From Cylindrotheca closterium (taxonomy: Eukaryota > Bacillariophyta > Bacillariophyceae > Bacillariales > Bacillariaceae): a DNA stretch of 64,000 nucleotides. Positions 11,793 through 21,920 of this stretch are shown here, in pieces. The notes under the pieces are model-generated. The model had not been told where the DNA came from. It searched no databases and saw only the letters and a list, made by a program, of their open reading frames with translations. The stretch lies in the NCBI GenBank assembly GCA_933822405.4, contig CAKOGP040001113.1, positions 224,811-288,810 of the forward strand. The letters run 5' to 3'. A program made the translations under genes and the position numbers. Within the stretch, counting starts at the first letter, position 1, and the number at the start of each line of letters is the position of its first letter.

Positions 11793-12584
11793 ATGACAAC
11801 AGCTTACGCATCCGCCAACAATACTGCCGACGTTGAGACTCTCCATAAGATTGGCAATGCTGCTGAGGTTGCCAATGAGACTCGAACCTTCACCAAAGAA
11901 CGTGTGGCCGAACTCCAAGAGGGTGTCGACGAGGGTAACATGTCTTTGCGCTTGTTGTCTTCGATTGGGGCATTGATGCTAATTGTTGTCAGCGTTTTGA
12001 CATCTTTTGCTGATCTGTTGATGATCAACGGAGGATCCTTCCTCTTTGGATGTTACGGATTCATTTTGGGATTTGTCATTCTTATCTTGGAGTATGGAAA
12101 GCGTGTTCCAGCTTTTGGAAATATGGAATCTAAGTTGTACAAGAATATGGGCTGCCTCAAGACTGTCTGGGGGCGTGGTTGCCTCTTGTTCTTTGCAGGA
12201 ACCGTCGAATTCGCCCAGAACGATTTCATCAACTACGCTGTCGGTATCTACCTTTGCAGTGTTGGAGTTCTATTCATCTTGGTTGGACGCAGTGCCGCTC
12301 GCAAGACAGCCACTGCCCGAAGAAACTTGTACACCAGCGAACAATTAGAGAAAATGTTTGTTGGAGTCGATCAAGATGGTGGTGGTTTCATCACCAAGAG
12401 CCAATTCGGCGATTTGACCGTCGAACTGGACATGGATCTTACTCGAAGAGAAATCGAGATTGCCTTCCGACAAATCGATGTCCAAAACGAAAGTCGTATC
12501 GACTTTTCCGCCTTTATGAGATGGTGGAATGATGAAGCCACTGAAAAGTTGGACAGCTTTATCCCACCCTCTGATATGGCATAA
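11793..12584 (+). CDS. Four-helix membrane protein with C-terminal EF-hand
   Basis: Single exon, 263 residues, ATG at 11793. After a polar N-terminus there are about four hydrophobic helices (LLSSIGALMLIVVSVLTSF, LFGCYGFILGFVILILE, GCLLFFAGTVEF, AVGIYLCSVGVLFILVG). The layout and spacing recall COPI-associated membrane proteins (PF08507), which I offer as a possibility only. The C-terminus has one canonical EF-hand loop (DQDGGGFITKSQF; Gln rather than Glu at position 12) and a second, degenerate one (DVQNESRIDFSAF). A calcium-responsive endomembrane protein is the inference. A decayed copy of this gene lies at 21243-21920. Confidence 0.8.
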   Translation: MTTAYASANNTADVETLHKIGNAAEVANETRTFTKERVAELQEGVDEGNMSLRLLSSIGALMLIVVSVLTSFADLLMINGGSFLFGCYGFILGFVILILEYGKRVPAFGNMESKLYKNMGCLKTVWGRGCLLFFAGTVEFAQNDFINYAVGIYLCSVGVLFILVGRSAARKTATARRNLYTSEQLEKMFVGVDQDGGGFITKSQFGDLTVELDMDLTRREIEIAFRQIDVQNESRIDFSAFMRWWNDEATEKLDSFIPPSDMA

Positions 12585-12940
12585 GATATTGAGCTCATGA
12601 TGAGTACAACATTGGGGAACAGTCCTACTACCATCAAGCTCTATATTCAACAGTGGAGACGGTAACAACGACCGCATATTCAATGTGCAAACCAGGGGCA
12701 GAACGACATTCTTACTGCCTGCATGAACACAAACGTCATTATTTGTCTGTATTCGTATTAATAATATTCATACTGTAATCTATAAAAGAAATCTGTCAAC
12801 CAAACGACATTCAAACGGACCGTCCTAGATTGGCGCCTTCTTCTTGCCATGCAGGGCGGAGCGTACTATTGCGAAAGTCTAGCCACACATGATTTCTACT
12901 TCGAGAAGTGCCCTGAAGCATTGGATCTTGTGAAATCGAC
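12585..12940. other. Intergenic, 3' region of EF-hand gene
   Basis: About 355 bp, AT-rich, with no gene seen. The first part has a recognisable diverged counterpart downstream of the decayed EF-hand copy near 21.92-21.98 kb. Confidence 0.4.
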
Positions 12941-13165
12941 TCAAGCAAACGGATTTCGGTTTATGCAACAAGATTTCATTTTATAGAATTCAAGATATTC
13001 GAGTTCAGACTCACTTTGGGGCCCAAGCTGCTTCGCTAAGATTCTTTGGTTGTTCAAGAACTGCTGCTCGTGTTCTTCCAGCATGGCTTCGAACATGGTG
13101 CAATAGTTCCGCAGCCAGACCAGATTCCCCTCGCTCTTTGTCGGTGTGCGCAATTCGAGTTCCAT
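12941..13165 (-). CDS. Possible small coiled-coil protein (74 aa), uncertain
   Basis: An ATG-initiated 74-codon frame rich in Glu, Gln and Leu with heptad-like spacing (NYCTMFEAMLEEHEQQFLNN). Two in-frame stops lie between it and a longer open frame at 13205-13468 that has only a GTG start. The two could therefore be remains of one older gene or separate exons, although no consensus splice pair is obvious. No family recognised. Confidence 0.3.
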   Translation of the reverse strand: MELELRTPTKSEGNLVWLRNYCTMFEAMLEEHEQQFLNNQRILAKQLGPQSESELEYLEFYKMKSCCINRNPFA

Positions 13166-13204
13166 TGTATTCGCCAACGTTCATCAAGGTCTCAGTATTT
13201 CTTT

Positions 13205-13468
13205 TCAGAGGTCCCACTCAGCAATGAATACCAATTTGGCTGTGGTGCTGACAGTCGCAGCGTCAAAGAGTCCAACTTTCGCTAACACATCATTGGTATA
13301 TACTTGCATCCGTACCAAGGGGCCTCCAACACAGTCCACTGGGACGTTATTGATCGCCGATGAGGATAACGGGAGATATTTTGGTGGAATCTCCATTGCC
13401 CAGGAAACTTCCTTCCAATTTCCAATGGCCTTCTGGGGAAACAGAACTTTGAAGAGTCGATTCTTCAC
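13205..13468 (-). other. Open frame without ATG, part of a duplicated segment
   Basis: 87 codons open on the minus strand without an ATG; the plus strand is open as well. The stretch at 13405-13520 recurs in diverged form at 22095-22200 (plus-strand SFQFPM(A/V)F(W/F)G(N/K)RTL(K/E)SRF). It therefore belongs to a segment duplicated together with the EF-hand gene. Whether it encodes anything is unclear. Confidence 0.3.
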
Positions 13469-13838
13469 GCCAATGAATCAATCTTCCGGAGGCTTCCTTA
13501 CAAAGCGACTATTATTGTCTTTTAGACGTAACAGGCATCTTTGAAATATGCATTCAATGTATGGAGCTACAAGGGGTAGCAGGACCGACAAGATAAGCAG
13601 GGTTGGAAATTACTTTCTACGACTACGCCACGTACCAGTAGACTGAACTTGTATCCTGGAAGATCGGATCTGTACAACAAACACACCGTTCAAGATACGC
13701 ACAGCATCCTGAACTGATGAAGGCTTTATACCGAATAGGCTAAAGACGGTATCGAAGGTATGGGCATTGATCTAATTCTATTTAGTATTAGGCCATTACT
13801 GACTTCTAGTTCGTTTCCGATCGGGAAGTGGTTGCTCT

Positions 13839-14606
13839 TCACTTCAGCTCTGAGTCCAAAGAAAAATAGTCTTGCGACTCCCAGTTGTGAACACTTGCCG
13901 AATCGTCGTCGGCTTCGGCATCGAGTTTGGCCTCGGCGTCAAGTTCGGCCTCGGCATCGACTTCGGTGGCATTATGAAGAAGACGCCCGGCATTGACATC
14001 GGCATCGAAAAGACGCTGCTCGGCCCATTGGAAGCTTGGATGTTCAGAGGAGAGAACGGCACGGTTCGCGCTTGCAAGCTGACAGAGACTAGAGATGATC
14101 AAGTGGCGATTGATGACATCTTGTTCTTCATGCTCTTCTTGTCCCATTCCCATAAACGCACGGGTCGTGGTGGCTTCGACAGAAAGTGGACTTGGAATGG
14201 AAGGGTTGATAGATGCAAGTTGCAAAACCCAATGAGCCCACATGAAACGCGCAGCATCTTCAGGCGATGCAAACCTGATGCCGTAAATGCTGGACTTGTA
14301 ATCGGTACCAATTACGGCGGATCGCGCTTTGAAATGGACTTCGTTCGGTTTGCTGGTTGTCTTATGAACAAGTGGAAAGTTATATATAACCAGCATGTTC
14401 AGGCCACCAGCACATGTGAGGCTGTTGTGGAAGGTCACTTGACCTTTTCCTCGTTGAGAATCGAATCTCGGGTCACTTCTGAGAATGATCTTGTAGCGAA
14501 GAGGCCCACTGCCGTATTCGCGCCACTTTCCCCCTTTCCCACCATATTGAAAGAGGTGGACGTTTTCAATCTTGCAAAGCACGACAGTAGCAACTTCAAA
14601 CAACAT
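13839..14606 (-). CDS. Protein with EVH1/RanBD-like (PH-fold) domain, acidic tail
   Basis: The frame is open from 14708, but the first ATG is at 14606 (255 residues). An upstream exon is possible because RNRARA directly before the ATG looks domain-like. VHLFQYGGKGGKWREYG...PLR near the start and YGIRFASPEDAARFMWAHW about 100 residues later match, in order and spacing, the first and last strands/helix of EVH1 or Ran-binding PH-like domains, which bind proline-rich peptides or Ran-GTP. The C-terminus is an Asp/Glu/Ala repeat (DAEAELDAEAKLDAEA) encoded by a 6-bp-like repeat. Assignment rests on pattern only. Confidence 0.5.
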   Translation of the reverse strand: MLFEVATVVLCKIENVHLFQYGGKGGKWREYGSGPLRYKIILRSDPRFDSQRGKGQVTFHNSLTCAGGLNMLVIYNFPLVHKTTSKPNEVHFKARSAVIGTDYKSSIYGIRFASPEDAARFMWAHWVLQLASINPSIPSPLSVEATTTRAFMGMGQEEHEEQDVINRHLIISSLCQLASANRAVLSSEHPSFQWAEQRLFDADVNAGRLLHNATEVDAEAELDAEAKLDAEADDDSASVHNWESQDYFSLDSELK

Positions 14607-15401
14607 GGCTCTTGCTCTGTTTCCAATTGCGTAATGCAAATGTTCAATTTTGAAATTTATGAGCTTATTCTTAGCCTTTCTGAAAGTCGTTTGTTTCTCG
14701 CGTGACAAGGTCGGAGTTGGGGCCGAGCGAGGTCGGCGGTAGCATATCTACGTGAGGGCGTAGAAATTGGAAGGACACGACGAAACGTTGTCGAAATCGT
14801 TTCAATCACAGATGGTCGAGCAAGGCTTTGTGGGCCACACATCATGGCATATGTATATCATAAGTATTGGAACTAGTATAAGTACCACAGTCACAGATTC
14901 TGATCATTCCAATCGCCTCATCGCCTGGCCTCTAAACAAGGCAAGCGAATCATGTGGTTGGACCAAAACCCGTCGTTGCGGCTTTTTGCCTGCTTTTTTT
15001 AAAACCAGAGTGCCGGTGCTGGCTAAAGGCTAATATCAAAGTCACATTAAAATGGTTTTGCATCCATTTCGATACCTTGATGATTCATAAGAAGTCACTT
15101 TCCGAAGAGGACGAGAGTCGAGAACTAACAACAAAATTCGTAGCGTCCAAAACTTGTGGAAGTTCTATATTATACTTCGCAAGAATGTCGCCCTAGCCCC
15201 TACTTACGATGATTGGGCCAAGTGGCGCTGAATCAATCCAACTTTGACGCAAATAGTTCCAGAAGCAAAGCGATCTTTGTAGTTCTTTGTGGTTTGCTCT
15301 GGTTCAATCGTATCGTCGTCTCGTGCTGGAAAGGGATTTACTATTCCTTTGTGGTTGTCACCAATCTCTGGTTGGCGCAATGCGTAGAATCGTCGTAGCA
15401 A
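14607..15401. other. Intergenic, no gene seen
   Basis: About 800 bp to the start of the foldback element. Short ORFs only. It should contain the 5' region of the PH-like-domain gene. Confidence 0.4.
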
Positions 15402-15722
15402 GAGTATAAGGGTGTGAAACTGGAGCATTAATTTATTCAACGACGAATATAATTTATGTACCCTATGTGACGGCTGTGGCACTGCAGGCGCGATATGGTT
15501 CAACGGACGGAACCATATTGATGAACACTAAAAAAGCCCCAGAATTTGTGTGAAAACGGCACTTTTTAAATAAACACTTAAAAACGCCAAAATATTTTTG
15601 TGAAATCTGACATGGCCTTGTTTAGTGTTTATCAAAAAGGTGCCGTTGAACCATATCGCGCCTGCAGTGCCACAGCCGTCACATCGATCACAGGATTTTT
15701 TGGGTTTCACACCCTTATACTC
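15402..15722. mobile_element. Foldback / MITE-like element with long imperfect inverted arms
   Basis: The outer ends GAGTATAAGGGTGTGAAAC (15402-15420) and GTTTCACACCCTTATACTC (15704-15722) are perfect inverted complements. Further in, TGTGACGGCTGTGGCACTG, CAGGCGCGATATGGTTCAAC and TGATGAACACTAAA have complements in the right arm in mirrored order. The centre is AT-rich with no coding capacity. At about 321 bp this is a non-autonomous foldback element. A target-site duplication is not certain (GTAG occurs just outside both ends). Confidence 0.75.
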
Positions 15723-16298
15723 GTAGAAATCGAAAACTCAGATGTTTCATTCGATCGACTGGTACTCTTATCGAGTCCCGAGTGGACGATACAGCTTTGA
15801 GTGCACGCATTCTTCCGAACATTTGAATATTGAATTGCGGGCGACTGCAAGACGTTGGATAGAATCGACCAACTCGAAGGAGTGGTTAATTAAGAGGGGC
15901 AACCTCCTCCCCTGAATTTTATTCAGATCATTATTTCGGGCGCACAATCCTACGTCACATTTTCCGTGGACGGCAGTTTTGTTTCACGAGCACATGGTTT
16001 AGCGCGCTTTCGATTGCTTCCACTGTGTTGAAAGCCATAATTCCGACATGAAAAAATCGTTTAGGTTTCCAGCAAGTTCAAAAGAATCGTTTGAGTCCGC
16101 AAAAAATCGTTTGAGTTCACAAATCACATCGTTTGGAGCGATTGCTCATCCTTCTCAATCGCTTTGGATTTCGCAGACTCCAATTGGGCCTAAAAGAGTT
16201 TCAATGATGTTTTTGGGCTGACAGTTGTTACTAGCTGTTGGCCCCCAAACCCCCAGCGCAAGCGCTGGTTTCCTCCATCCGGCCATCTTGTTGCCGTC
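15723..16298. other. Intergenic with short repeats
   Basis: Contains three spaced near-copies of AAAATCGTTTGAGT (16050-16115) and a perfect palindrome CCAGCGCAAGCGCTGG at 16253-16268 beside a C-rich run, possibly the edge of an inserted element. No gene seen. Confidence 0.4.
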
Positions 16299-17174
16299 CA
16301 GGGTGTGGTGGGTGGAAAAAAACGCTAGTGCCCGACGTGATCAACAAGAACATCGGTCAAGCGTTGCAGCAAAGGCTCGGACTGCCTCTAACACCTCCTA
16401 CGAACTTAAATTTTTTTACAAGGGATGGGCAAAGTATTCTCTAGCGCTTTGAAAAGGTTTTAGGTCCGTAGGTGCTTTTTGAAATTTTTGCTTTGTCCCC
16501 AGAATTCCAAATTCCACCCAAATTGTGGGTGTGTATTTTGTGGATCGGGGTCATATATATATTATCATCCCATTGCGCATCGCGGCAACTAATAAAATAA
16601 TACGAGTATACAGTAATCAGAATGACGCACGCGTTTGGATTTGAACGTACCGGTATACGGTATACGGTATACGGTATACGGTATACGGTATACGGTATAC
16701 GGTATACGGTATACGGTATACGGTATACGGTAGCAGGTGAAGCAAATGATGTTAAATTAAGATTGAACAATCAATGATGCATACAGTGATGCTGATGATG
16801 ATGCAGACAATCTTGTTGTGGTCTTCAAGTGACAACATCTCTTGCATATATGGTCATTGATACATGCTTCTGTAATAGTTGTGCCGGTATTAATATATAC
16901 CGGTAGTAGTATTTGAACACGTTTGATGCTGAGCTGAGACAGTTGTCTTGACAACTCTGAATGGGGCATGGTTGTTGGTGAAAAGGAATAATGAAGATGG
17001 TATCATCAATGCATGCCTGCTGGCGTACCGGTAGGAAGCTCTTTGGAAGTTTGTGATGGCAAGATGAACATTTAATGCAGATGCAAGACTGCGAGCTATT
17101 TGGAGTTTGTTTTTGTTGAAGATAATCAGAGATCCAGTCTTTATTGGTGAAAGCACGACTTACGACTTTCAAGC
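16299..17174. repeat. Dispersed ~0.9 kb element, copy 1 (876 bp)
   Basis: Matches 20250-21153 almost base for base from CAGGGTGTGGTGGG to ACTTTCAAGC. I noticed one substitution outside the minisatellite, and the length difference (28 bp) is exactly four 7-bp units. Both borders are sharp and the flanks unrelated, as expected of a recently copied element. No terminal inverted repeat or target duplication is obvious. Its short ORFs show no known domain. Confidence 0.85.
16651..16732. repeat. Heptanucleotide minisatellite, ~11.7 units of CGGTATA
   Basis: Perfect tandem 7-bp repeat; each unit contains the palindrome GTATAC across the junction. The sister copy at 20602-20711 has about 15.7 units. 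Confidence 0.95.
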
Positions 17175-17209
17175 ATCTGAGCGTCCGTAAACTCAGAGGT
17201 TGGAATGAT

Positions 17210-17425
17210 TTATTGGAGGCGAGGGTAGCTCCTCTTGTCCGAAACGTTCTTAGTAGGAGAGGGGCTATCCACTATTCGGAGGGCTTCGGCAAGAATGAAA
17301 ACTCGTCGTTCATCGACTGTTTTAGCTGAAACCATGCGCCTCGTAAGGTGAGTGGGGAGTTGCAGTGAAACACGAGGACCGGAAGGTCTTTGAGGAAGGT
17401 TTTGTGGGTTGCTGGAAGACTTCAT
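17210..17425 (-). CDS. Small protein (71 aa), paralogue of the ORF at 18266-18481
   Basis: ATG at 17425, 71 residues, beginning MKSSSNPQNLPQRPSG, with a basic core (THLTRRMVSAKTVDERRV) and an amphipathic segment (FILAEALRIVDSP). No signal peptide or known domain. The sister frame is the same length. The two differ by two one-codon indels that preserve the frame, which suggests past or present coding constraint. Copy 1 of the 0.9 kb element abuts its 3' side. Confidence 0.45.
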   Translation of the reverse strand: MKSSSNPQNLPQRPSGPRVSLQLPTHLTRRMVSAKTVDERRVFILAEALRIVDSPSPTKNVSDKRSYPRLQ

Positions 17426-18265
17426 GGTGATTGACAGATGAAATGCTTCGTCAGTTGTATCGTGAGAAGAAAGGAAAATTATGAAATGCTTTGTACAGTA
17501 ACGATGCGTCTTTCCAAACAGGGTTCTCGAAGTTCAAAGTGGTGCTATTTGCTTATGACATTTTTCGAAAAAGGACACCTATATATATATACAGTATTAT
17601 ATAGTGGTACCATTTACTTATTAGAAAAATATCGTATGTTTTTAAAAGGGTCCCAAAAGAAACTTTTAACTTCAATCTTGGCTGGTCGTGATGGTCTTAT
17701 CAAAACTTTCAATAAAAAATCGGCGAGATACCGGTATCCGGCATCGTTTGTGATCATCACTTCTTGATTCGTCAATAAAACCATGACTGACTGACTCACA
17801 GCCCTGCAACTTTTCAGATTCTATTGTGACTCCTGTATCTTACTGCTGGTAATCTGACGTTGTAGTGTTCTTTGAGGATGCTAAGAAAGGTGTAGACAAG
17901 CTCTTCAAGGTCACCATGAACTCGCGGATGATGTCTCCTATGGTATGATAAAACCTTCTGCTGATGTTTAAAAAACATTCAGTAGTTTTTTAGTGATGTG
18001 AATATTCGACTGGTTTTGATTGAAAATTCAAGAAAATACTCTATCGTATCAAGAGTATATCATAGGTAGTTCTTGAGGTCCCAACAATATCGTACTTTTG
18101 TAACAGGTGCTTTTACTCTTAGGATTCTAGCTACGGTCGTTAGGGTTTGGATTGGGGATACCATTATCATCATGATCATATTGTTGTTGTATCATGAAAG
18201 GTATAAGAGGGACTTTAGATGGTGTATGATTGCTGAGTGTCCATAAAATCAGAGGTTGGATTGGC
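17426..18265. other. Intergenic, no gene seen
   Basis: 840 bp. The first ~150 bp are shared, in diverged form, with the region upstream of the 71-codon ORF at 18481. The rest is AT-rich with short ORFs only. Confidence 0.4.
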
Positions 18266-18481
18266 TTATTGACGTCGAGGGTAGCCCCCCTCGGCTGAAA
18301 TGTTCTTAGTAGAGGGGCTATCCACTATTCGGAGGGCTTCGCCAAGGATGACAACTCGCCGTTCATCGTCTGTTGTAGCTGAAACCATGCGCCTCGCAAG
18401 GTGACTGGGGAGCTGCAGTTGAAGACGGGAACCGGAAGGTCCTTGAGGAAGGCTTTGTGCGTTGCTGCTGGAAGTCTTCAT
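18266..18481 (-). CDS. Small protein (71 aa), paralogue of the ORF at 17210-17425
   Basis: ATG at 18481 chosen to match the paralogue; the frame continues upstream to 18775 without homology to it. It begins MKTSSSNAQSLPQGPSG and has the core SHLARRMVSATTDDERRV and VILGEALRIVDSP. Conserved parts are the L(Q)LP.HL.RRMVSA..DERRV segment and EALRIVDSPS. Function unknown. Confidence 0.45.
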   Translation of the reverse strand: MKTSSSNAQSLPQGPSGSRLQLQLPSHLARRMVSATTDDERRVVILGEALRIVDSPSTKNISAEGGYPRRQ

Positions 18482-18779
18482 GGTAATAAGTTTGTGAAGC
18501 AGCGGAGAAACGTTTTGTGAGAAGAAAGGGAAGAAAAAAATGAAATGCTTTCTGAGAAGAGTGGGAAAACGATCAGCGATGCGTCTTTCGAAAAAGGGTC
18601 CTGCAGTGTAAGATTGTTCTTCACTTGAAGTTTCCAAACACAGTTCCCGTAAAGATAGCACAATAATACAGGAATGACACAATGAGCCTGAAATTGCCAG
18701 ATGATTGTACCTGGACTCCCCGCAACTCGTCTGTCCATCCACCGATTTCTGAGCGTCGGACGCGACTACTCCCACAACT

Positions 18780-19410
18780 CAATTTTTCCCACAACCCAAT
18801 TTTGCTTCCGTGGGAAAACTGTCATTTCTACACAGAAAACCATGTAGGATATGTAATGAGACAAATTTGAAAGTTTCCTACAACTCTAACAACTCTAATT
18901 GTTTTATTGGGAATTATGGGAAAAATGTCCGTTCTACGGAAAACTGTCCGTTCTACGCACAAAACAACGTTTGATATGTAATGACTAGAAATTAGACAAC
19001 TACATATGATGTTTCCCAAAAACTCTAATTGTTTTGGTGATATTTCGTGATACATTTTTAAGGCAAAAAACGGACAGCTGAGCAACGGAAATTCCCACAA
19101 CTAGTTGTGGGAAAATTCCCACAACTACTGTAGTTGTAGGAATTTCCCACAACTATTTTTAAAGATTCCTACAACTAGCCTAGTTGTGGGAATTTTTGGC
19201 AAAAACCTGTTCCCACAACTAGTTGTGGGAAATCGCGTTAAATATCGCGGGGACGAAATAAAATGAAAAGGGGGAATTCCCACTGCCTCAATGCGACAAT
19301 AGAAACCGATCAAACGATTTTGAAACCGATCAAAGAAATCGAAACAAGTCAATGGGACAAGAAACTGATCAAACGATTTTGAAACCGATCAAAGAAATCG
19401 AATCAAGTCA
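18780..19410. repeat. Cluster of palindromes and short direct repeats
   Basis: Perfect palindromes of the type TTCCCACAACTAGTTGTGGGAA occur at about 19093-19114 and 19211-19232, with imperfect ones between. Around 18820-19050 an ~85-bp unit ending in AACTCTAATTGTTTT is repeated in diverged form. At 19306-19410 GAAACCGATCAAACGATTTT and GAAACCGATCAAAGAAATCG form a direct repeat of about 60 bp. No coding content. Confidence 0.7.
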
Positions 19411-19803
19411 AAAAAATGAGTCACGAAATAAATTGAAAATCATGTCAGTCAAAGCATAATCCTTCAAGATGACAAATGTTACAGCGTACAGTAGGATCGA
19501 ACGTATGGACCACAGCAAACCTCACAAATACGAGTTTCAGACCTTGAAAAATGGCAAGGAAGAAAAACCTTCAACCAAGGAAAGGTGCCATAGCTGAGTT
19601 CCTGCGAGATTCAACAAGAACCTCCAACAACGCAGCATGGCATAGTTCTTGAAGAAGAGGATAAAGACGACAATCACAATAATGAGGATGACGACGAACT
19701 ACCTCAATATGCTGAACCAAGAGATGAAGAGGGTAAAGATGACTACTACTACTAGAATGAGATGCAAAGTAAATACAATTAGGGGCCCTACTCAAGACAG
19801 TTT
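19411..19803. other. Unassigned stretch
   Basis: About 390 bp beside the transposase relic, partly A/G-rich (19670-19740), with no gene recognised. It may be further remains of the same transposon. Confidence 0.3.
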
Positions 19804-20178
19804 CTATCTATCTCCTTCATAAATTTCTACAGCATCCTCGATCATAATATCGTATAATGGCATCTCTCTTGTGATCAGATAATGAGCCAAGACGCAACAA
19901 GCCTCGAAAGCTGAAGCAAATCTATCTCCGTTGTGTCGAAATCGTGTCTCAAGATCTTGTTTTGCTTCAACAGACTGTAGAAATCATCCTGTCTCTTGAG
20001 AGCTCGACTCTTGAAGGGCCTGACACCAGCATTGTCGTGTGTGTTGTAGGTGCTCATGTGCTTTGGCTCTCTGTTGTAGCCTCGATCTCCAAGGGCAGTT
20101 CCACAATCTTTCTCTCTTACCCAATCGTTGGAGTCGAACTGGGACGTCAGCTCATCTTCGGATAGGTACTTTTGTAGA
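19804..20178 (-). pseudogene. DDE-superfamily (Harbinger/IS4-like) transposase relic
   Basis: Reading leftwards from about 20178 the frame gives DWVREKDCGTALGDRGYN, then SRALKRQDDFYSLLKQNKIL. Near 19930 the frame shifts, after which RHNGDRFASAFEACCVLAHY and MPLYDIMIEDAVEIYEGDR run to a stop at 19804. The G-D-x-G-Y block, the R(A)LxRQ(D/E)xFxxxLKxxKIL...RH segment and the ending PL(Y/F)Dxxxxx are typical of the C-terminal half of DDE transposases of this group. The 5' half is missing and a stop precedes the fragment, so it is inactive. Confidence 0.65.
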
Positions 20179-20249
20179 TATTACAGTTGTCCAATCAAGA
20201 AATATTAGGGTCAAGTACTCCTCCCTTGATCCTTGCGCCTGCAATGTTG

Positions 20250-21153
20250 CAGGGTGTGGTGGGTGGAAAAAAACGCTAGTGCCCGACGTGATCAACAAGA
20301 ACATCGGTCAAGCGTTGCAGCAAAGGCTCGGACTGCCTCTAACACCTCCTACGAACTTAAATTTTTTTACAAGGGATGGGCAAAGTATTCTCTAGCGCTT
20401 TGAAAAGGTTTTAGGTCCGTAGGTGCTTTTTGAAATTTTTGCTTTGTCCCCAGAATTCCAAATTCCACCCAAATTGTGGGTGTGTATTTTGTGGATCGGG
20501 GTCATATATATATTATCATCCCATTGCGCATCGCGGCAACTAATAAAATAATACGAGTATACAGTAATCAGAATGACGCACGCGTTTGGATTTGAACGTA
20601 CCGGTATACGGTATACGGTATACGGTATACGGTATACGGTATACGGTATACGGTATACGGTATACGGTATACGGTATACGGTATACGGTATACGGTATAC
20701 GGTATACGGTAGCAGGTGAAGCAAATGATGTTAAATTAAGATTGAACAATCAATGATGCATACAGTGATGCTGATGATGATGCAGACAATCTTGTTGTGG
20801 TCTTCAAGTGACAACATCTCTTGCATATATGGTCATTGATACATGCTTCTGTAATAGTTGTGCCGGTATTAATATATACCGGTAGTAGTATTTGAACACG
20901 TTTGATGCTGAGCTGAGACAGTTGTCTTGACAACTCTGAATGGGGCATGGTTGTTGGTGAAAAGGAATAATGAAGATGGTATCATCAATGCATGCCTGCT
21001 GGCGTACCGGTAGGAAGCTCTTTGGAAGTTCGTGATGGCAAGATGAACATTTAATGCAGATGCAAGACTGCGAGCTATTTGGAGTTTGTTTTTGTTGAAG
21101 ATAATCAGAGATCCAGTCTTTATTGGTGAAAGCACGACTTACGACTTTCAAGC
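20250..21153. repeat. Dispersed ~0.9 kb element, copy 2 (904 bp)
   Basis: Same borders as copy 1 (16299-17174) and same orientation. It sits between the transposase relic and the decayed EF-hand gene. The near-identity points to very recent copying or conversion. Confidence 0.85.
20602..20711. repeat. Heptanucleotide minisatellite, ~15.7 units of CGGTATA
   Basis: Same 7-bp unit as at 16651-16732 but four units longer. Confidence 0.95.
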
Positions 21154-21242
21154 TTGTCGCCGGCATGCAACTATGCAATATCGACCCATATGCGATGGGC
21201 TTGAGACAGGTTTAGATCAAGCTGGCGACATCGTACCGGTAT

Positions 21243-21920
21243 ATTACGCATCCGCCAATAATGCTGCCGATCTTACGTTGACAAGGCAGTCAAGGTAGCC
21301 AATGAGACTCGAGCCCTCACCAAACCAAAAAGATATGGCCGAACTCCAAGAAGGTGCCGATGAGACCAGCGAACTCCAAGAAGGTGCCGATGAGACCAGC
21401 ATGTCTTTTCGCTTGTTGACTTCAATTGGAGCATTGGTGTTGATTGTAGTCAGCGCTTCGACATATGTTGATGACCAACGGAGGATCAACGGAGGATCCT
21501 GACCCTCTTTGGTTATTATGGATTCATTCATTTTGGGATTTGTCATTATCGTGGAATCAATCCAATTTATTGTACAAGCAAATGCGCTGCCTCATCCACA
21601 CTGCCTGAGGCTATGGGGGGCTCATATTTTCCCTTTGCCGGAACTGTCACATTGAACCTCAACAATTGCATCGACTGACTACGCTGTATATTGGTATCGA
21701 TCGAAATCGGCATCGACATCGGCATCGACATCGGCATGATGGTAGCTTCATCATCAAGAATCACTTCAGCGATTTGACCATTGAATTGGACATGGATATT
21801 ACTCGAAGAGAAATCGAGATTGGTGCCTTCCGACAAATTGATGTTCAAAACGAAAGTCGTATCGACTTTTCTGCCTTTGTGAGATGAAACTTTGGACAGC
21901 TTAATCTCGCCTCGGATACG
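21243..21920 (+). pseudogene. Decayed copy of the EF-hand membrane protein gene
   Basis: Follows the gene at 11793-12584 from TACGCATCCGCCAA to the SRIDFSAF codons and beyond into the 3' region. It has lost the ATG, carries frameshifts and stops, lacks much of helices 3-4 and the EF-hand loop, and has a perfect 30-bp tandem duplication at 21341-21400. A hexamer-like GGCATCGACATC run at about 21710-21740 replaces the calcium-loop codons. Confidence 0.85.

Noticed and set aside
13872..14705. 277-codon plus-strand ORF
   Set aside because: Low-complexity start from a hexamer-like repeat and no family pattern; the minus strand carries the EVH1/RanBD-like pattern with correct spacing.
16651..20711. 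The 7-bp arrays as telomeric repeat or CRISPR
   Set aside because: The unit CGGTATA is not a telomere unit, there are no spacers, and both arrays are internal to a dispersed element.
20992..21178. Extended minus-strand ORFs within the 0.9 kb elements (88-124 codons) as a conserved gene
   Set aside because: Both copies are almost identical, so conservation says nothing, and the frames have no recognisable domain.
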